The notes under the pieces are model-generated. The model saw only the letters and a program-made list of their open reading frames with translations, had not been told where the DNA came from and did no database searches. Shown piece after piece: positions 7,896-17,354 of a stretch of 64,000 bases of DNA. Source of the stretch: Streptomyces sp. NBC_01296 (GTDB lineage: Bacteria > Actinomycetota > Actinomycetes > Streptomycetales > Streptomycetaceae); the NCBI RefSeq assembly GCF_035984415.1, contig NZ_CP130720.1, positions 7,812,001-7,876,000 on the forward strand, in the 5' to 3' direction. Each line of letters starts with the position of its first letter. Within the stretch, counting starts at the first letter, position 1. Both the position numbers and the translations under genes were made by a program.

Positions 7896-10370
7896 ATGGC
7901 GGGACCGCGCGTGGTCATCATCGGAGCGGGGGTCGTGGGCGCAGCGCTGGCCGACGAACTGTCCTCGCTCGGCTGGACCGGGATCACCGTCGTCGACCAA
8001 GGGCCGCTTCCCGCCACCGGCGGCTCCTCCTCCCACGCCCCCGGCCTCGTCTTCCAGGCCAACCCCTCCAAGACCATGACCGAACTGGCCCGCTACACCG
8101 TCGAGAAGCTCCGCACCCTCGACGTCGACGGGCAGCCCTGCTTCCTCCAGGTCGGCGGGCTCGAACTCGCCACCACCCCGGAGCGCCTCACCGACCTGCG
8201 GCGCCGGCACGGCTGGCTCACCTCCTGGGGCGTCGAAGGCCGGCTCGTGGACCCGGACGCATGCGTGGCGCTGCACCCCCTGGTGAACCGTGAGCGGGTG
8301 CTCGGCGGACTCCTGGTCCCCACCGACGGCCTCGCCAACGCGGTGCTCGCCGTGGAGGCGCAGCTCCGGGCCGCCCGCGCCCGGGGCGTACGCCTCCTGG
8401 AGCGCCACGAGGTCCTGGACATCCGTACCGAGGCCGACGACACCACCGGCGCCGACCGCGTCACCGCCGTGGTCACGGACCGCGGTGAGATCCCCGCCGA
8501 CATCGTCGTGTGCTGCGCCGGCATCTGGGGCCCCAAGGTCGCCCGCATGGCCGGGATGAGCCTGCCGCTGACCCCCCTCGCCCACCAGCTGGCATGGACC
8601 GGCCCCGTCCCCGCCCTCGCCGGACAGACCGAGGAGGCGGTCCGCCCCATCCTGCGCCACCAGGACGCCGACCTCTACTACCGCGAACGCCACGACCGGC
8701 TCGGCATCGGCTTCTACGGACACCGCCCGATGCCGATCTCCGCCGACGACATCGCCCCCCTGGACTCTTCGGAGCAGATGCCCTCCGTACTGCGGTTCAC
8801 GGCCGACGATTTCGCCGACGCCTGGACCGAGACCCGGTCCCTGCTGCCGGCCACCCGGGACGCCAAGGTCGAGGAGGGCATCAATGGGCTCTTCTCCTTC
8901 ACCACCGACGGAATGCCCCTCCTCGGCGAATCACCCGACGTCAAGGGCTTCTGGGTCGCCGAGGCCGTCTGGGTCACCCACTCCGCAGGCGTCGGCCGCG
9001 CCATGGCCGAATGGCTCGTGGACGGCCACTGCTCCTCCTTCGACCTGCACGCATGCGACGTCAACCGCTTCGAGCCGCACCAGCTCGCCCCCGCGTACGT
9101 ACTCGCCCGCGACTGCCAGAACTTCGTCGAGGTCTACGACATCCTCCACCCGCTCGAGCCCGCCGGCGCGCCCCGTCCGCTGCGCACCAGCCCGTTCCAC
9201 GTCCGCGAACGCGAGCTCGGCGCCTTCTTCCTGGAGGCCTCCGGCTGGGAACGGCCCCAGTGGTACGCCGCCAACGAGCCCCTCCTGGACCGGTGGGACA
9301 TCCCGGTCCCGGGCGACTGGGCCGCGCGGATGTGGTCGCCGATCGTCGGCGCCGAGGCCCTGACCACCCGGGAGAGCGTCGCCCTGTACGACATGTCGGC
9401 CCTCAAACGGCTGGAGGTGTCCGGCCGCGGAGCCGCGGCCTTCCTGCAGCGCCTGACCACCTCCGACGTCGACAAGTCCGTCGGCTCGGTGACGTACACG
9501 CTGATGCTCGCCGAGGACGGGGGCATCCGCAGCGATATCACGGTGGCACGGCTCGCCCGCCACCGCTTCCAGATCGGGGCCAACGGAAACCTCGACCTGG
9601 ACTGGCTCACCCGCCACCTCCCGTCCGACGGATCCGTCGTCGTACGGGACATCACCGCGGGCACCTGCTGCATCGGCCTGTGGGGGCCGAAGGCGCGCGA
9701 AGTGCTCCAGCCGCTCAGCGACGCCGACTTCTCCAACGAGGGCCTGCGCTACTTCCGGGCCCGCAGCGCCCACATCGGGGCCGTCCCCGTCACCGCCCTG
9801 CGCCTCAGCTACGTCGGAGAGCTCGGCTGGGAGCTGTACACGAGCGCCGACATGGGGCTGAAGCTGTGGGACACGCTCTGGGAGGCGGCGCAGCCGTACG
9901 GCGGCATCGCAGCCGGCCGGGGTGCCTTCAACAGCCTGCGCCTGGAGAAGGGCTACCGCTCCTTCGGCACCGACATGGGGCACGAACACGACCCGTACGA
10001 GGCCGGCCTCGGCTTCGCCGTCAAGCCGGGCAAGGGCGATTTCATCGGCCGGGCCGCACTGGAACGGCGCGCCGCCGACGTCCGGCGCCGCCTCACCTGC
10101 CTGACCATCGACGACCCGAGGTCCGTCGTCATGGGCAAGGAGCCCGTGTACGACGGGGACCGGCCGGTCGGCTACGTCACCAGCGCCGCGTACGGCCACA
10201 CCATCGGCAAGGGCATCGCCTACGCCTGGCTGCCCGCGGAGCTCGCCACGCCGGGCCGCGCCCTGGACATCGGCTACTTCGACCTGCGCATCGCGGCCGT
10301 CGTTGCCGAGGAGCCGCTGTTCGACCCGGGGATGCGGCGCCTGCGCGGCCTGCCGGGAGACGCCCGATGA
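7896..10370 (+). CDS. dimethylglycine oxidase/dehydrogenase-type FAD and folate enzyme
   Basis: 824 aa, with ATG preceded by GGAGGGG. The N-terminal half is a DAO-type FAD domain (VVIIGAGVVGAALADEL dinucleotide site, then SSSHAPGLVFQANPSKTM, and GLFSFTTDGMPLLGESP near residue 330). A linker domain leads to a C-terminal aminomethyltransferase (GCV_T) module with YDMSALKRLEVSGRGAAAFLQ and a closing barrel (GYVTSAAYGHTIGKGIAYAWL). This two-module layout and length match dimethylglycine oxidase and sarcosine/dimethylglycine dehydrogenases, which demethylate the amine and pass the carbon to THF as 5,10-methylene-THF. Dimethylglycine is the likeliest substrate because a dedicated sarcosine oxidase follows. 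The stop overlaps the soxB start (ATGA). Confidence 0.87.
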   Translation: MAGPRVVIIGAGVVGAALADELSSLGWTGITVVDQGPLPATGGSSSHAPGLVFQANPSKTMTELARYTVEKLRTLDVDGQPCFLQVGGLELATTPERLTDLRRRHGWLTSWGVEGRLVDPDACVALHPLVNRERVLGGLLVPTDGLANAVLAVEAQLRAARARGVRLLERHEVLDIRTEADDTTGADRVTAVVTDRGEIPADIVVCCAGIWGPKVARMAGMSLPLTPLAHQLAWTGPVPALAGQTEEAVRPILRHQDADLYYRERHDRLGIGFYGHRPMPISADDIAPLDSSEQMPSVLRFTADDFADAWTETRSLLPATRDAKVEEGINGLFSFTTDGMPLLGESPDVKGFWVAEAVWVTHSAGVGRAMAEWLVDGHCSSFDLHACDVNRFEPHQLAPAYVLARDCQNFVEVYDILHPLEPAGAPRPLRTSPFHVRERELGAFFLEASGWERPQWYAANEPLLDRWDIPVPGDWAARMWSPIVGAEALTTRESVALYDMSALKRLEVSGRGAAAFLQRLTTSDVDKSVGSVTYTLMLAEDGGIRSDITVARLARHRFQIGANGNLDLDWLTRHLPSDGSVVVRDITAGTCCIGLWGPKAREVLQPLSDADFSNEGLRYFRARSAHIGAVPVTALRLSYVGELGWELYTSADMGLKLWDTLWEAAQPYGGIAAGRGAFNSLRLEKGYRSFGTDMGHEHDPYEAGLGFAVKPGKGDFIGRAALERRAADVRRRLTCLTIDDPRSVVMGKEPVYDGDRPVGYVTSAAYGHTIGKGIAYAWLPAELATPGRALDIGYFDLRIAAVVAEEPLFDPGMRRLRGLPGDAR

Positions 10371-11599
10371 GCCCCCGGGCCCCCGGCGCCGAGCTGCCCG
10401 AACATCCCTCCTGGCTGTGGCGCACCCCCGAGCCCAGGCGCAGCTACGACGTGGTCATCGTGGGCGGCGGCGGACACGGCCTGGCCACCGCCCACTACCT
10501 GGCGAAGAACCACGGCATCACCGACGTCGCCGTCCTCGAACGCGGCTGGCTCGCCGGCGGCAACATGGCCCGCAACACCACCATCATCCGCTCCAACTAC
10601 CTCTGGGACGAGAGCGCCGGGATCTACGAGCACGCCCTCAAACTGTGGGAAGGGCTCGAGGAGGACCTCGACTACCCGATCCTGTTCTCCCAGCGCGGCG
10701 TGCTGAACCTGGCCCACACCCTCCAGGACGTACGGGACGGCGTACGCCGCGTCGAGGCCAACCGGCTGAACGGCGTGGACGCCGAATGGCTCGACCCCGC
10801 GCAGGTCAAGGAGGTCTGCCCGATCGTCGACACCTCCCCGGACGTGCGGTATCCCGTCATGGGCGCCACGTACCAGCCGCGCGCGGGCATCGCCAAGCAC
10901 GACCACGTCGCTTGGGGCCTCGCCCGCGCGGCCGACGCCGCCGGCATCGACCTCATCCAGAACTGCGAGGTCACCGGCATCGACGTGCAGGACGGCCGGG
11001 TCACCGGGGTACGGACCTCGCTCGGCCCGATCGCCGCCGGCCGCGTCGCCCTCTGCGCGGCCGGGCACTCCTCCGTACTGGCCGCGATGGCCGGCTTCGA
11101 GGTACCCCTGCAGAGCCACCCGCTGCAAGCGCTGGTCTCCGAGCTGCTGGAGCCCGTACACCCCACCGTCGTGATGTCCAACGCGGTGCACGTGTACGTC
11201 AGCCAGGCCCACAAGGGCGAGCTGGTCATGGGCGCCGGCATCGACGCGTACAACGCCTACACGCAGCGCGGCGCGTTCCACATCATCGAACGCCAGATGG
11301 CGGCCGCCCTCGAACTCTTCCCCGTCTTCGCCCGCGCGCACGTCCTGCGCACCTGGGGCGGCATCGTCGACGTCAGCCCCGACGCGTCCCCGATCACCGG
11401 ACTCACCCCGGTGGAGCACCTCTACGTCAACTGCGGCTGGGGTACCGGCGGTTTCAAGGCCACACCCGGAGTCGGCTGGGCCTTCGCGCACACCATCGCC
11501 CACGACGCCCCCCACCCGCTGGCCGCCCCCTTCACGCTCGAACGCTTCACCACCGGCGCGCTCGTCGACGAGCACGGCGCGGCCGCGGTGGCCCACTGA
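10367..11599 (+). CDS. soxB: sarcosine oxidase beta subunit
   Basis: 410 aa FAD-dependent subunit of heterotetrameric sarcosine oxidase, which oxidatively demethylates sarcosine to glycine. The FAD site is VVIVGGGGHGLATAHYLAKNHG. The family segment GGNMARNTTIIRSNYLWDES follows, and the C-terminal motif DVSPDASPITGLTPVEHLYVNCGWGTGGFKATPG is typical of SoxB. In known heterotetramers covalent FMN is bound by a His of this subunit. It overlaps the dimethylglycine gene by four bases (ATGA) and is followed by soxD 12 bp later, the usual B-D-A-G order. Confidence 0.95.
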   Translation: MSPRAPGAELPEHPSWLWRTPEPRRSYDVVIVGGGGHGLATAHYLAKNHGITDVAVLERGWLAGGNMARNTTIIRSNYLWDESAGIYEHALKLWEGLEEDLDYPILFSQRGVLNLAHTLQDVRDGVRRVEANRLNGVDAEWLDPAQVKEVCPIVDTSPDVRYPVMGATYQPRAGIAKHDHVAWGLARAADAAGIDLIQNCEVTGIDVQDGRVTGVRTSLGPIAAGRVALCAAGHSSVLAAMAGFEVPLQSHPLQALVSELLEPVHPTVVMSNAVHVYVSQAHKGELVMGAGIDAYNAYTQRGAFHIIERQMAAALELFPVFARAHVLRTWGGIVDVSPDASPITGLTPVEHLYVNCGWGTGGFKATPGVGWAFAHTIAHDAPHPLAAPFTLERFTTGALVDEHGAAAVAH

Positions 11600-11611
11600 G
11601 GAGCCGAGACG

Positions 11612-11890
11612 ATGCTGCTCATCCCCTGTCCCTGGTGCGGGCCCCGCGACGAGGCCGAGTTCCACTACGGCGGCCAGGCCCACGTGCCCTACCCCGCGGA
11701 CCCCGCGGCCCTGAGCGACCAGGCGTGGGCCCGCTACCTCTTCTTCCGCGACAACCCCAAGGGCCCCTTCGCCGAGCGGTGGAGCCACGCGGACGGCTGC
11801 CGCCGCTGGTTCAACGTCGTCCGGGACACGGCGACCAACGAGATCCGCTCCGTCTACCGGACCGGCGAGCAGAGGCCGGTGAGCTCATGA
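11612..11890 (+). CDS. soxD: sarcosine oxidase delta subunit
   Basis: 92 aa, the normal length for SoxD. It starts MLLIPCPWCGPRDEAEFHYGG, with the zinc-ligand pair CPWC and the His of FHYGG; a further Cys lies in SHADGCRRWFNVVRDT, completing the zinc site seen in this family. The delta subunit is structural and bridges alpha and beta. RBS GGAG lies upstream, and the stop overlaps the soxA start (ATGA). Confidence 0.95.
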   Translation: MLLIPCPWCGPRDEAEFHYGGQAHVPYPADPAALSDQAWARYLFFRDNPKGPFAERWSHADGCRRWFNVVRDTATNEIRSVYRTGEQRPVSS

Positions 11891-14712
11891 CCGCACACCT
11901 CTTCCGGCTGCCCGACCGCGGCCGCATCCGGCGGGACCAGCCGCTCGCCTTCCGCTTCGACGGCGTCGCGTACGAGGGCTACCGGGGCGACACCCTTGCC
12001 TCGGCGCTGCTCGCCCACGGCGTCCACCAGGCGGGCAGCAGTGTCAAACTCGGCCGCCCGCGCGGGATCTTCACCGCGGGCATCGAGGAGCCGAACGCAG
12101 TCGTACAGATCGAGGAGCCCTTCCCCGAACCGATGCTTCCCGCCACGGCCGTCGAGCTGTACGAGGGGCTCGTCGCGAGCAGCCTCCCCGGGCAGGGCCG
12201 GCTCGCCACCGCACCCGACCCCGCCCGCTACGACGCGGTCCACGCCCACTGCGATCTGCTCGTCGTCGGCGCGGGCCCGGCCGGCCTGGCCGCGGCGACG
12301 GCGGCAGCCCGCAGCGGGGCGCGCGTGATCCTCGCCGACGACCGGCCCGAACCGGGCGGCAGCCTGCTCGGTACGGGCGAGCTGCCCGAGTGGGCCGCCG
12401 CCGCGGGCGCGGAGCTCGACGCGGCGCCCGAGGTCCGCGTACTGCTCCGCACCACCGTCTTCGGGCACTACGACGACAACCACGTGCTGGCCGTGGAGCG
12501 CCGCACCCACCACCTCGGCGCCCAGGCCCCCGCGCACGTCTCCCGCGAGCGGGTGTGGCGGATCCGGGCGCGCCGGGTCGTGCTCGCGACCGGGGCGCAC
12601 GAACGCCCGCTCGCCTTCGCCGACAACGACCGCCCCGGCGTGATGCTCGCCGGGGCCGCCCGTACGTACCTGCACCGGTTCGGTGTCGTACCGGGCCGCC
12701 GCGCGGTCGTGTTCACCACGAACGACAGCGCCTACGCGGCCGCACTCGACCTGGCCGCGGCGGGTGTGGCGATCGCCGCGGTCGTCGACGCCCGGCCCCG
12801 GCCGGGGGAGTGGGCCGGCCGTGCCGCCGAAGCCGGCATCGACGTGCTCGCCGGGCACGTGGTGACGGGCACCGAGGGCGCGCCCCGGGTCTCCTCGGTG
12901 ACCGTGTCCGGTCCCGGGGAAGGCTCCGCAGCGCGTGAGATCCCCGCCGACCTCCTGCTTGTGTCCGGCGGCTGGAACCCGGCCGTCCACCTGTTCAGCC
13001 AGGCCGGCGGGCGCCTGCGGTACGACGCGGCGCTCGGGACCTTCGTACCGGACGGCTGCCGCCAGGCCGTGGAGGCCGCCGGCGCGGCACGCGGCGCGTT
13101 CGACCTCACCCGCTGCCTGGCCGAGGGCCGGGCCGCGGGAACCCGGGCCCTCGGGGCCGAGGGCTTCACCGCCCACGAAGCGCTCCCGCTCCCGCCGGTC
13201 GCCGAGCAGCCCCAGGCCCCCGCCCGGCACCTGTGGGTGGTACCCGGTACGGACACCGCCCGCAGCTTCGTGGACCTCCAGCGCGACGTCACCGTCGACG
13301 ACCTCGCCCGCGCGACGGGCGCAGGCCTGCGCTCGGCGGAACACCTCAAGCGCTACACCACGGCCGGCACCGCGAACGACCAGGGCAAGACCTCGGGCGT
13401 CCTCGCGAGCGGAGTCGTCGCACACCTGCTGGGCGTGGACGTCGGCGAGCTGGGCACGACCACCTTCCGCGCCCCCTACGCCCCGGTCTCCTTCGCCGCG
13501 CTCGCCGGCCGCGACCGCGGCCCGCTGCACGACCCCGTACGCGTGAGCGCTCTGCACGACCGGCACGTCACGCTCGGCGCCGAGTTCGAGAACGTCGGCC
13601 AGTGGAAACGGCCGTGGTACTACCCGCAGGCCGGCGAGGACAAGGCGGCGGCGGTACTGCGCGAATGCCGCGCCGCCCGCGAGGGCGTCGCCCTCATGGA
13701 CGCCTCGACCCTCGGCAAGATCGACGTACAGGGGCCGGACGCCGGAGCCTTCCTGGACCGGCTCTACACCAACATGATGAGCACCCTGAAGGTCGGCATG
13801 GTCCGCTACGGCGTCATGTGCCGCCCGGACGGGATGGTCTTCGACGACGGCACCGCCATCCGCCTCGCCGACGACCGCTACCTCGTCACCACCACGACCG
13901 GCAACGCCGCGGCCGTACTGGACTGGATGGAGGAGTGGCTCCAGACGGAGTGGCCCGAACTGCGCGTGCACTGCACCTCCGTCACCGAACAGTGGGCCAC
14001 CGTGGCCCTCGTCGGGCCGCGCTCCCGGGACGTCCTGCGCGCCCTCGCCCCCCGACTCGCCGTGGACGCGGCCGACTTCCCGTTCATGGCCTGGCGGGAC
14101 ACGGCCGTCGCCGGGATTCCGGCCCGCGTGTGCCGGATCAGCTTCTCCGGCGAGCTGGCGTACGAGATCAACGTACTGCCGTGGGAAGCGCCCGAGCTGT
14201 GGGAGGCGCTGTACGAGGCGGGCCGCCCCCTCGGCATCACCCCGTACGGCACCGAGACGATGCACGTCCTGCGCGCCGAGAAGGGCTACCCGATCGTCGG
14301 CCAGGACACCGACGGCACCGTGACCCCGCAGGACCTCGGCATGGGCTGGGTCGTGTCCCGCAAGAAGCCCGACTTCATCGGCAAGCGCTCGTACACCCGG
14401 CCCGACACCGCCCGGCCCGACCGCAAGCACCTCGTCGGACTGCTGCCGGACGACCCCGGCATCCTGCTGCCCGAGGGCACCCAACTGGTCGCCGCCGCCC
14501 CGCTGCCCGAACCGCCGGTGCCGATGCTCGGACACGTCACCTCCAGCTACCGCAGCGCGGCGCTCGGCCGGACCTTCGCGCTCGCGCTGGTCAAGGGCGG
14601 CCGGGAGCGCATCGGCGACCGGCTGTACGCACCCGTGGGCGGCGGCCTGGTCCCGGTCACGGTCACCGGTCCCGTCCTCTACGACCCCGAGGGGGCACGC
14701 CGCGATGGCTGA
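11887..14712 (+). CDS. soxA: sarcosine oxidase alpha subunit
   Basis: 941 aa. Order: an N-terminal 2Fe-2S-ferredoxin-like fold (about 1-100, RGDTLASALLAHGV, SVKLGRPRGIF), an NAD/FAD-type pyridine dinucleotide domain (CDLLVVGAGPAGLAAATAAA; RRVVLATGAHERPLAFADND), then a C-terminal GCV_T aminomethyltransferase module (MDASTLGKIDVQGPDAGAFLDRLYTN and GITPYGTETMHVLRAEKGYPIVGQDTDGTVTPQDLGM) that binds THF. The alpha subunit binds NAD and makes 5,10-methylene-THF from the methyl group of sarcosine. It overlaps soxD by four bases and soxG by eight, so subunits are made in a coupled way. Confidence 0.95.
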   Translation: MTAHLFRLPDRGRIRRDQPLAFRFDGVAYEGYRGDTLASALLAHGVHQAGSSVKLGRPRGIFTAGIEEPNAVVQIEEPFPEPMLPATAVELYEGLVASSLPGQGRLATAPDPARYDAVHAHCDLLVVGAGPAGLAAATAAARSGARVILADDRPEPGGSLLGTGELPEWAAAAGAELDAAPEVRVLLRTTVFGHYDDNHVLAVERRTHHLGAQAPAHVSRERVWRIRARRVVLATGAHERPLAFADNDRPGVMLAGAARTYLHRFGVVPGRRAVVFTTNDSAYAAALDLAAAGVAIAAVVDARPRPGEWAGRAAEAGIDVLAGHVVTGTEGAPRVSSVTVSGPGEGSAAREIPADLLLVSGGWNPAVHLFSQAGGRLRYDAALGTFVPDGCRQAVEAAGAARGAFDLTRCLAEGRAAGTRALGAEGFTAHEALPLPPVAEQPQAPARHLWVVPGTDTARSFVDLQRDVTVDDLARATGAGLRSAEHLKRYTTAGTANDQGKTSGVLASGVVAHLLGVDVGELGTTTFRAPYAPVSFAALAGRDRGPLHDPVRVSALHDRHVTLGAEFENVGQWKRPWYYPQAGEDKAAAVLRECRAAREGVALMDASTLGKIDVQGPDAGAFLDRLYTNMMSTLKVGMVRYGVMCRPDGMVFDDGTAIRLADDRYLVTTTTGNAAAVLDWMEEWLQTEWPELRVHCTSVTEQWATVALVGPRSRDVLRALAPRLAVDAADFPFMAWRDTAVAGIPARVCRISFSGELAYEINVLPWEAPELWEALYEAGRPLGITPYGTETMHVLRAEKGYPIVGQDTDGTVTPQDLGMGWVVSRKKPDFIGKRSYTRPDTARPDRKHLVGLLPDDPGILLPEGTQLVAAAPLPEPPVPMLGHVTSSYRSAALGRTFALALVKGGRERIGDRLYAPVGGGLVPVTVTGPVLYDPEGARRDG

Positions 14713-15349
14713 CACCGCCGCCCGCCGCGCCGGGCTGAGCCCGCTGGCGCCGTACGCCGAACGCTTCGCCGCCGCCACCCGCGCCTCGGGCGGAGCCCTG
14801 CGGCTGGCGGAACTGCCCTTCCTCGCCCAGGTCGACGTACGGCTCGACCCCAAGGGCCCGGCCGCGGACGCCGTGGGACTCGCGCTCGGCTTCCCGCTGC
14901 CGACGCAGCCCAACACGGTCGCCCACGGCGGTGAGTTCGCGGCGCTGTGGCTCGGCCCGGACGAATGGCTCGTCATCGGCCCGGCCGGAACCCGGACGCA
15001 ACTCGAAGCCCGGCTGCGCGAGGCCGTCGGCGACCGGCACACGGCGGTCACCGACGTCTCGGCGCAGCGCACCACCCTGCTCGTCGGCGGAACCAGGGCC
15101 GCCGAACTCCTCGCGCACGGCTGCTCCCTCGACCTGCACCCCCGCGCCTTCGGCTCCGGCCGCTGCGCCCAGACCACGTTGGCCAGGGCCCAGGTGGTGC
15201 TGGTCCCGTGCGACGAACACCGGCCCGGATTCCGGGTCCTGGTGCGCTCCTCGTTCGCCGGATACCTCGCCGCATGGCTCCTCGACGCGGCATCGGAATA
15301 CATCTGGAATTCGCCCGACCCGACCCCGGCCCGAACGCTGCCCGGCTAG
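14705..15349 (+). CDS. soxG: sarcosine oxidase gamma subunit
   Basis: 214 aa. Typical SoxG segments are LRLAELPFLAQVDVRLDPKG, FPLPTQPNTVA, ALWLGPDEWLVIGPAG, TAVTDVSAQRTTLLVGG and LLAHGCSLDLHPRAFGSGRCAQTTLARAQVVL. The fold is a truncated GCV_T-like subunit that packs on alpha. It starts eight bases inside soxA and closes the operon; the next gene follows after 77 bp. Confidence 0.93.
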   Translation: MADTAARRAGLSPLAPYAERFAAATRASGGALRLAELPFLAQVDVRLDPKGPAADAVGLALGFPLPTQPNTVAHGGEFAALWLGPDEWLVIGPAGTRTQLEARLREAVGDRHTAVTDVSAQRTTLLVGGTRAAELLAHGCSLDLHPRAFGSGRCAQTTLARAQVVLVPCDEHRPGFRVLVRSSFAGYLAAWLLDAASEYIWNSPDPTPARTLPG

Positions 15350-15426
15350 CGTGGCACCGGTCGCGCGACCAGGGAACGCGCTGGTGCCCGGAACCGGGAA
15401 CCAGCGGTACAGGCCGAGGAGATGAT

Positions 15427-16245
15427 GTGCGCAGCTTGCTGTCGGCGTCGACGAACGCGTATGCAGAAACCTTCCGCCGTCAGCGGTGGGCCAGAGTCCG
15501 CCGGGCCGGGGCCACCGCAGGCCTCGTCGCCGCGGCCCTCGTGATGACCCTTCCGGCCATCGCGGTCGCCGATGTGATGCCGCCCCTGCCGCAGAACGCG
15601 GACGGCCTCGAGCAGACCTTCTCGCCCGCCTTCGACTACGACGGGGACGGCTGCTACGCCACTGCCGCCATCAGCAGCAGCGGCGCCCTCAACCCGGGTC
15701 GGGGGCCAGGCGGGGCGGTGAACGGGCACTGCCGGGACTACGCGCAACTGCAGAACTCCAACACGTACTCCCGCGAGAAGTGCAACAACGGCTGGTGCGC
15801 CGTCATGTACGCCGGCTACTTCGAGAAGGACCAGGCCACCCTCGGCCCCGCGGCCATCGGGCACCGCCACGACTTCGAGCACGTCGTGGTCTGGATCAAG
15901 GACAACGAGGTCCAGTACGTGTCGACTTCGCAGCACAGCGGCTGGAAGTGGTACCCCCGCTCACAGGTCCGCTTCGACGGGACGCACGCCAAGGTCGTCT
16001 ACCACAAGGACGGCGCCTCGACCCACTTCTACCGCCTTGCGAACGGCAACGACGAGCCCGCGGAGAACCACACCGGCAACTGGTTCTACCCGCGCCTCGT
16101 CGGCTGGAACGGCTACCCGGCCGGGTTCCGCGACAAGCTGATGACCGCCGACTTCGGCTCCGCCACGATCAAGATCTCCGACGGCCGCTTCGGCGACGCC
16201 CTGAACGCCGCCAAGCCCCCCATCCCCTTCGACCCCTACGCATGA
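15427..16245 (+). CDS. secreted NPP1 (necrosis-inducing protein)-like protein
   Basis: 272 aa. GTG start with GAGGAG five bases upstream. An Arg-rich n-region leads to a hydrophobic core (AGATAGLVAAALVMTLPAIAVADV), so it should be exported. The mature domain carries the NLP hallmark heptapeptide as GHRHDFE (usual form GHRHDWE), preceded by WCAVMYAGYFEKDQ and followed by VVWIKDN. In plant-pathogen NLPs the acidic and His residues of this motif bind a metal needed for membrane damage. Homologues occur in many soil actinomycetes where a plant-toxic role is unproven. It converges with, and overlaps by 10 bp, the CGNR gene on the other strand. Confidence 0.88.
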   Translation: MRSLLSASTNAYAETFRRQRWARVRRAGATAGLVAAALVMTLPAIAVADVMPPLPQNADGLEQTFSPAFDYDGDGCYATAAISSSGALNPGRGPGGAVNGHCRDYAQLQNSNTYSREKCNNGWCAVMYAGYFEKDQATLGPAAIGHRHDFEHVVVWIKDNEVQYVSTSQHSGWKWYPRSQVRFDGTHAKVVYHKDGASTHFYRLANGNDEPAENHTGNWFYPRLVGWNGYPAGFRDKLMTADFGSATIKISDGRFGDALNAAKPPIPFDPYA

Positions 16246-16754
16246 CGCCCGCGGTGCCGGCGTACCGCGTCGCGGTTGGCGCAGCGCTGGGTGCAGTAGC
16301 GCCGGCGTCCGGTGCGGGAGGTGTCGGCGAAGACCGTGGCGCACTCGCTCACGGCGCACCGCCGCAGCCGGTGCATGCCCCGCCCGGCCAGGTGCAGCGC
16401 CGTCCCGACGGAGATCACCGAGAACAGCAGGGAGCCGAGCGGCTGCCGGTCGGGGCGGTAGTGCAGGTGCCAGCCGTCGCCCGCGTGGTCGGTCAGCCGC
16501 GGATGGGCGGTCGCCGCCTCCAGCATCCGGTTGACCAGCTCGGCGCGCTCCGGCTCGTCTTCGGCGTCGACCACCTTCTCCCACGCATCCAGCGCTGCCC
16601 CGACCCGGTCCAGATCCTGCCGCGTGGCCGGTCCCTCCAGGGCCAGGCCGGCTGCGCGGCAGCGCTCCGCGAGTTCCTCGGGGCTCGCCGGACGCCGGTT
16701 GGCCAGGTCCGCAGCGAGGTTGACGGCGTCCTCGCCGTAAGGGTTGAGGTGCAC
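16236..16754 (-). CDS. ABATE-domain/CGNR zinc finger transcriptional regulator
   Basis: 172 aa. The N-terminal part (VHLNPYGEDAVNLAADLANRRP, then helical WEKVVDAEDEPERAELVNRML) fits the ABATE stress domain. The C-terminus has the zinc ribbon: RCAVSECATVFADTSRTGRRRYCTQRCANRDAVRRHR, where CANR replaces the usual CGNR. This is a putative ligand-sensing DNA-binding protein. GTG 16754 is taken as start because upstream codons do not look like the family and the divergent acetyltransferase starts only 26 bp away. The two divergent promoters must therefore overlap. Confidence 0.85.
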   Translation of the reverse strand: MHLNPYGEDAVNLAADLANRRPASPEELAERCRAAGLALEGPATRQDLDRVGAALDAWEKVVDAEDEPERAELVNRMLEAATAHPRLTDHAGDGWHLHYRPDRQPLGSLLFSVISVGTALHLAGRGMHRLRRCAVSECATVFADTSRTGRRRYCTQRCANRDAVRRHRGRHA

Positions 16755-16780
16755 CAGACCATTACACCAGTGTGGAGGGC

Positions 16781-17260
16781 ATGAGAGACCACACCGGAGT
16801 ACGGCAGGCGACGGACGGCGATATCGCGGAACTCGTCCGTCTGCGGGCGCTGTTGTTCGAGGACCTCGGCGGAGCATTCTTCAACCCCGCTTCAGAGGAC
16901 GGCGATTGGCGCGAGACGCTGGCCGTGGTGCTGAAGGAACAGCTGACGGCGGACTCCGTGCAGATCCTCGTCGTGGACGGCGACGACGGCCTCGCCGCAT
17001 GCGCCATCGGCACCGTCGAGCAGCGGCTGCCCGGCCCGCACCTGCGCAACGGCCGGATCGGGCACGTGATCGGGGTGGTCACCGATCCGGCCCACCGGCG
17101 GCGCGGCCACAGCCGGGCGATCATGCGGGCCCTGCTCGACTGGTTCCGCGAACGTCAGGCCGCCCGCGTGGACCTGTACGCCTCCACCGACGGCGAACCG
17201 CTCTACCGCGCGCTCGGCTTCGACGACCACCCGGACCCCGCCCTGTGCCGGCGCCCGTGA
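16781..17260 (+). CDS. GNAT family N-acetyltransferase
   Basis: 159 aa GNAT fold. The acetyl-CoA-binding motif A is VIGVVTDPAHRRRGHSRAIMRALLDWF, after a beta strand holding LAACAIGTVEQRLPG; the C-terminal part is VDLYASTDGEPLYRALGFDDHPDP, the usual last strand and helix. The substrate cannot be told. ATG 16781 has GGAGG only two bases away; a GTG at 16772 is in frame, so the exact start is uncertain. Divergent from the CGNR regulator, which may control it. Confidence 0.85.
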   Translation: MRDHTGVRQATDGDIAELVRLRALLFEDLGGAFFNPASEDGDWRETLAVVLKEQLTADSVQILVVDGDDGLAACAIGTVEQRLPGPHLRNGRIGHVIGVVTDPAHRRRGHSRAIMRALLDWFRERQAARVDLYASTDGEPLYRALGFDDHPDPALCRRP

Positions 17261-17354
17261 CGGCGGCATCACGGGCAGCGCCGGCAGCGGCCGCGGGCTC
17301 GCCCGGGGCGGGCGGGTGTCGACGTGCCGGAGGGCGGGGAGGGAACATGGTCGG

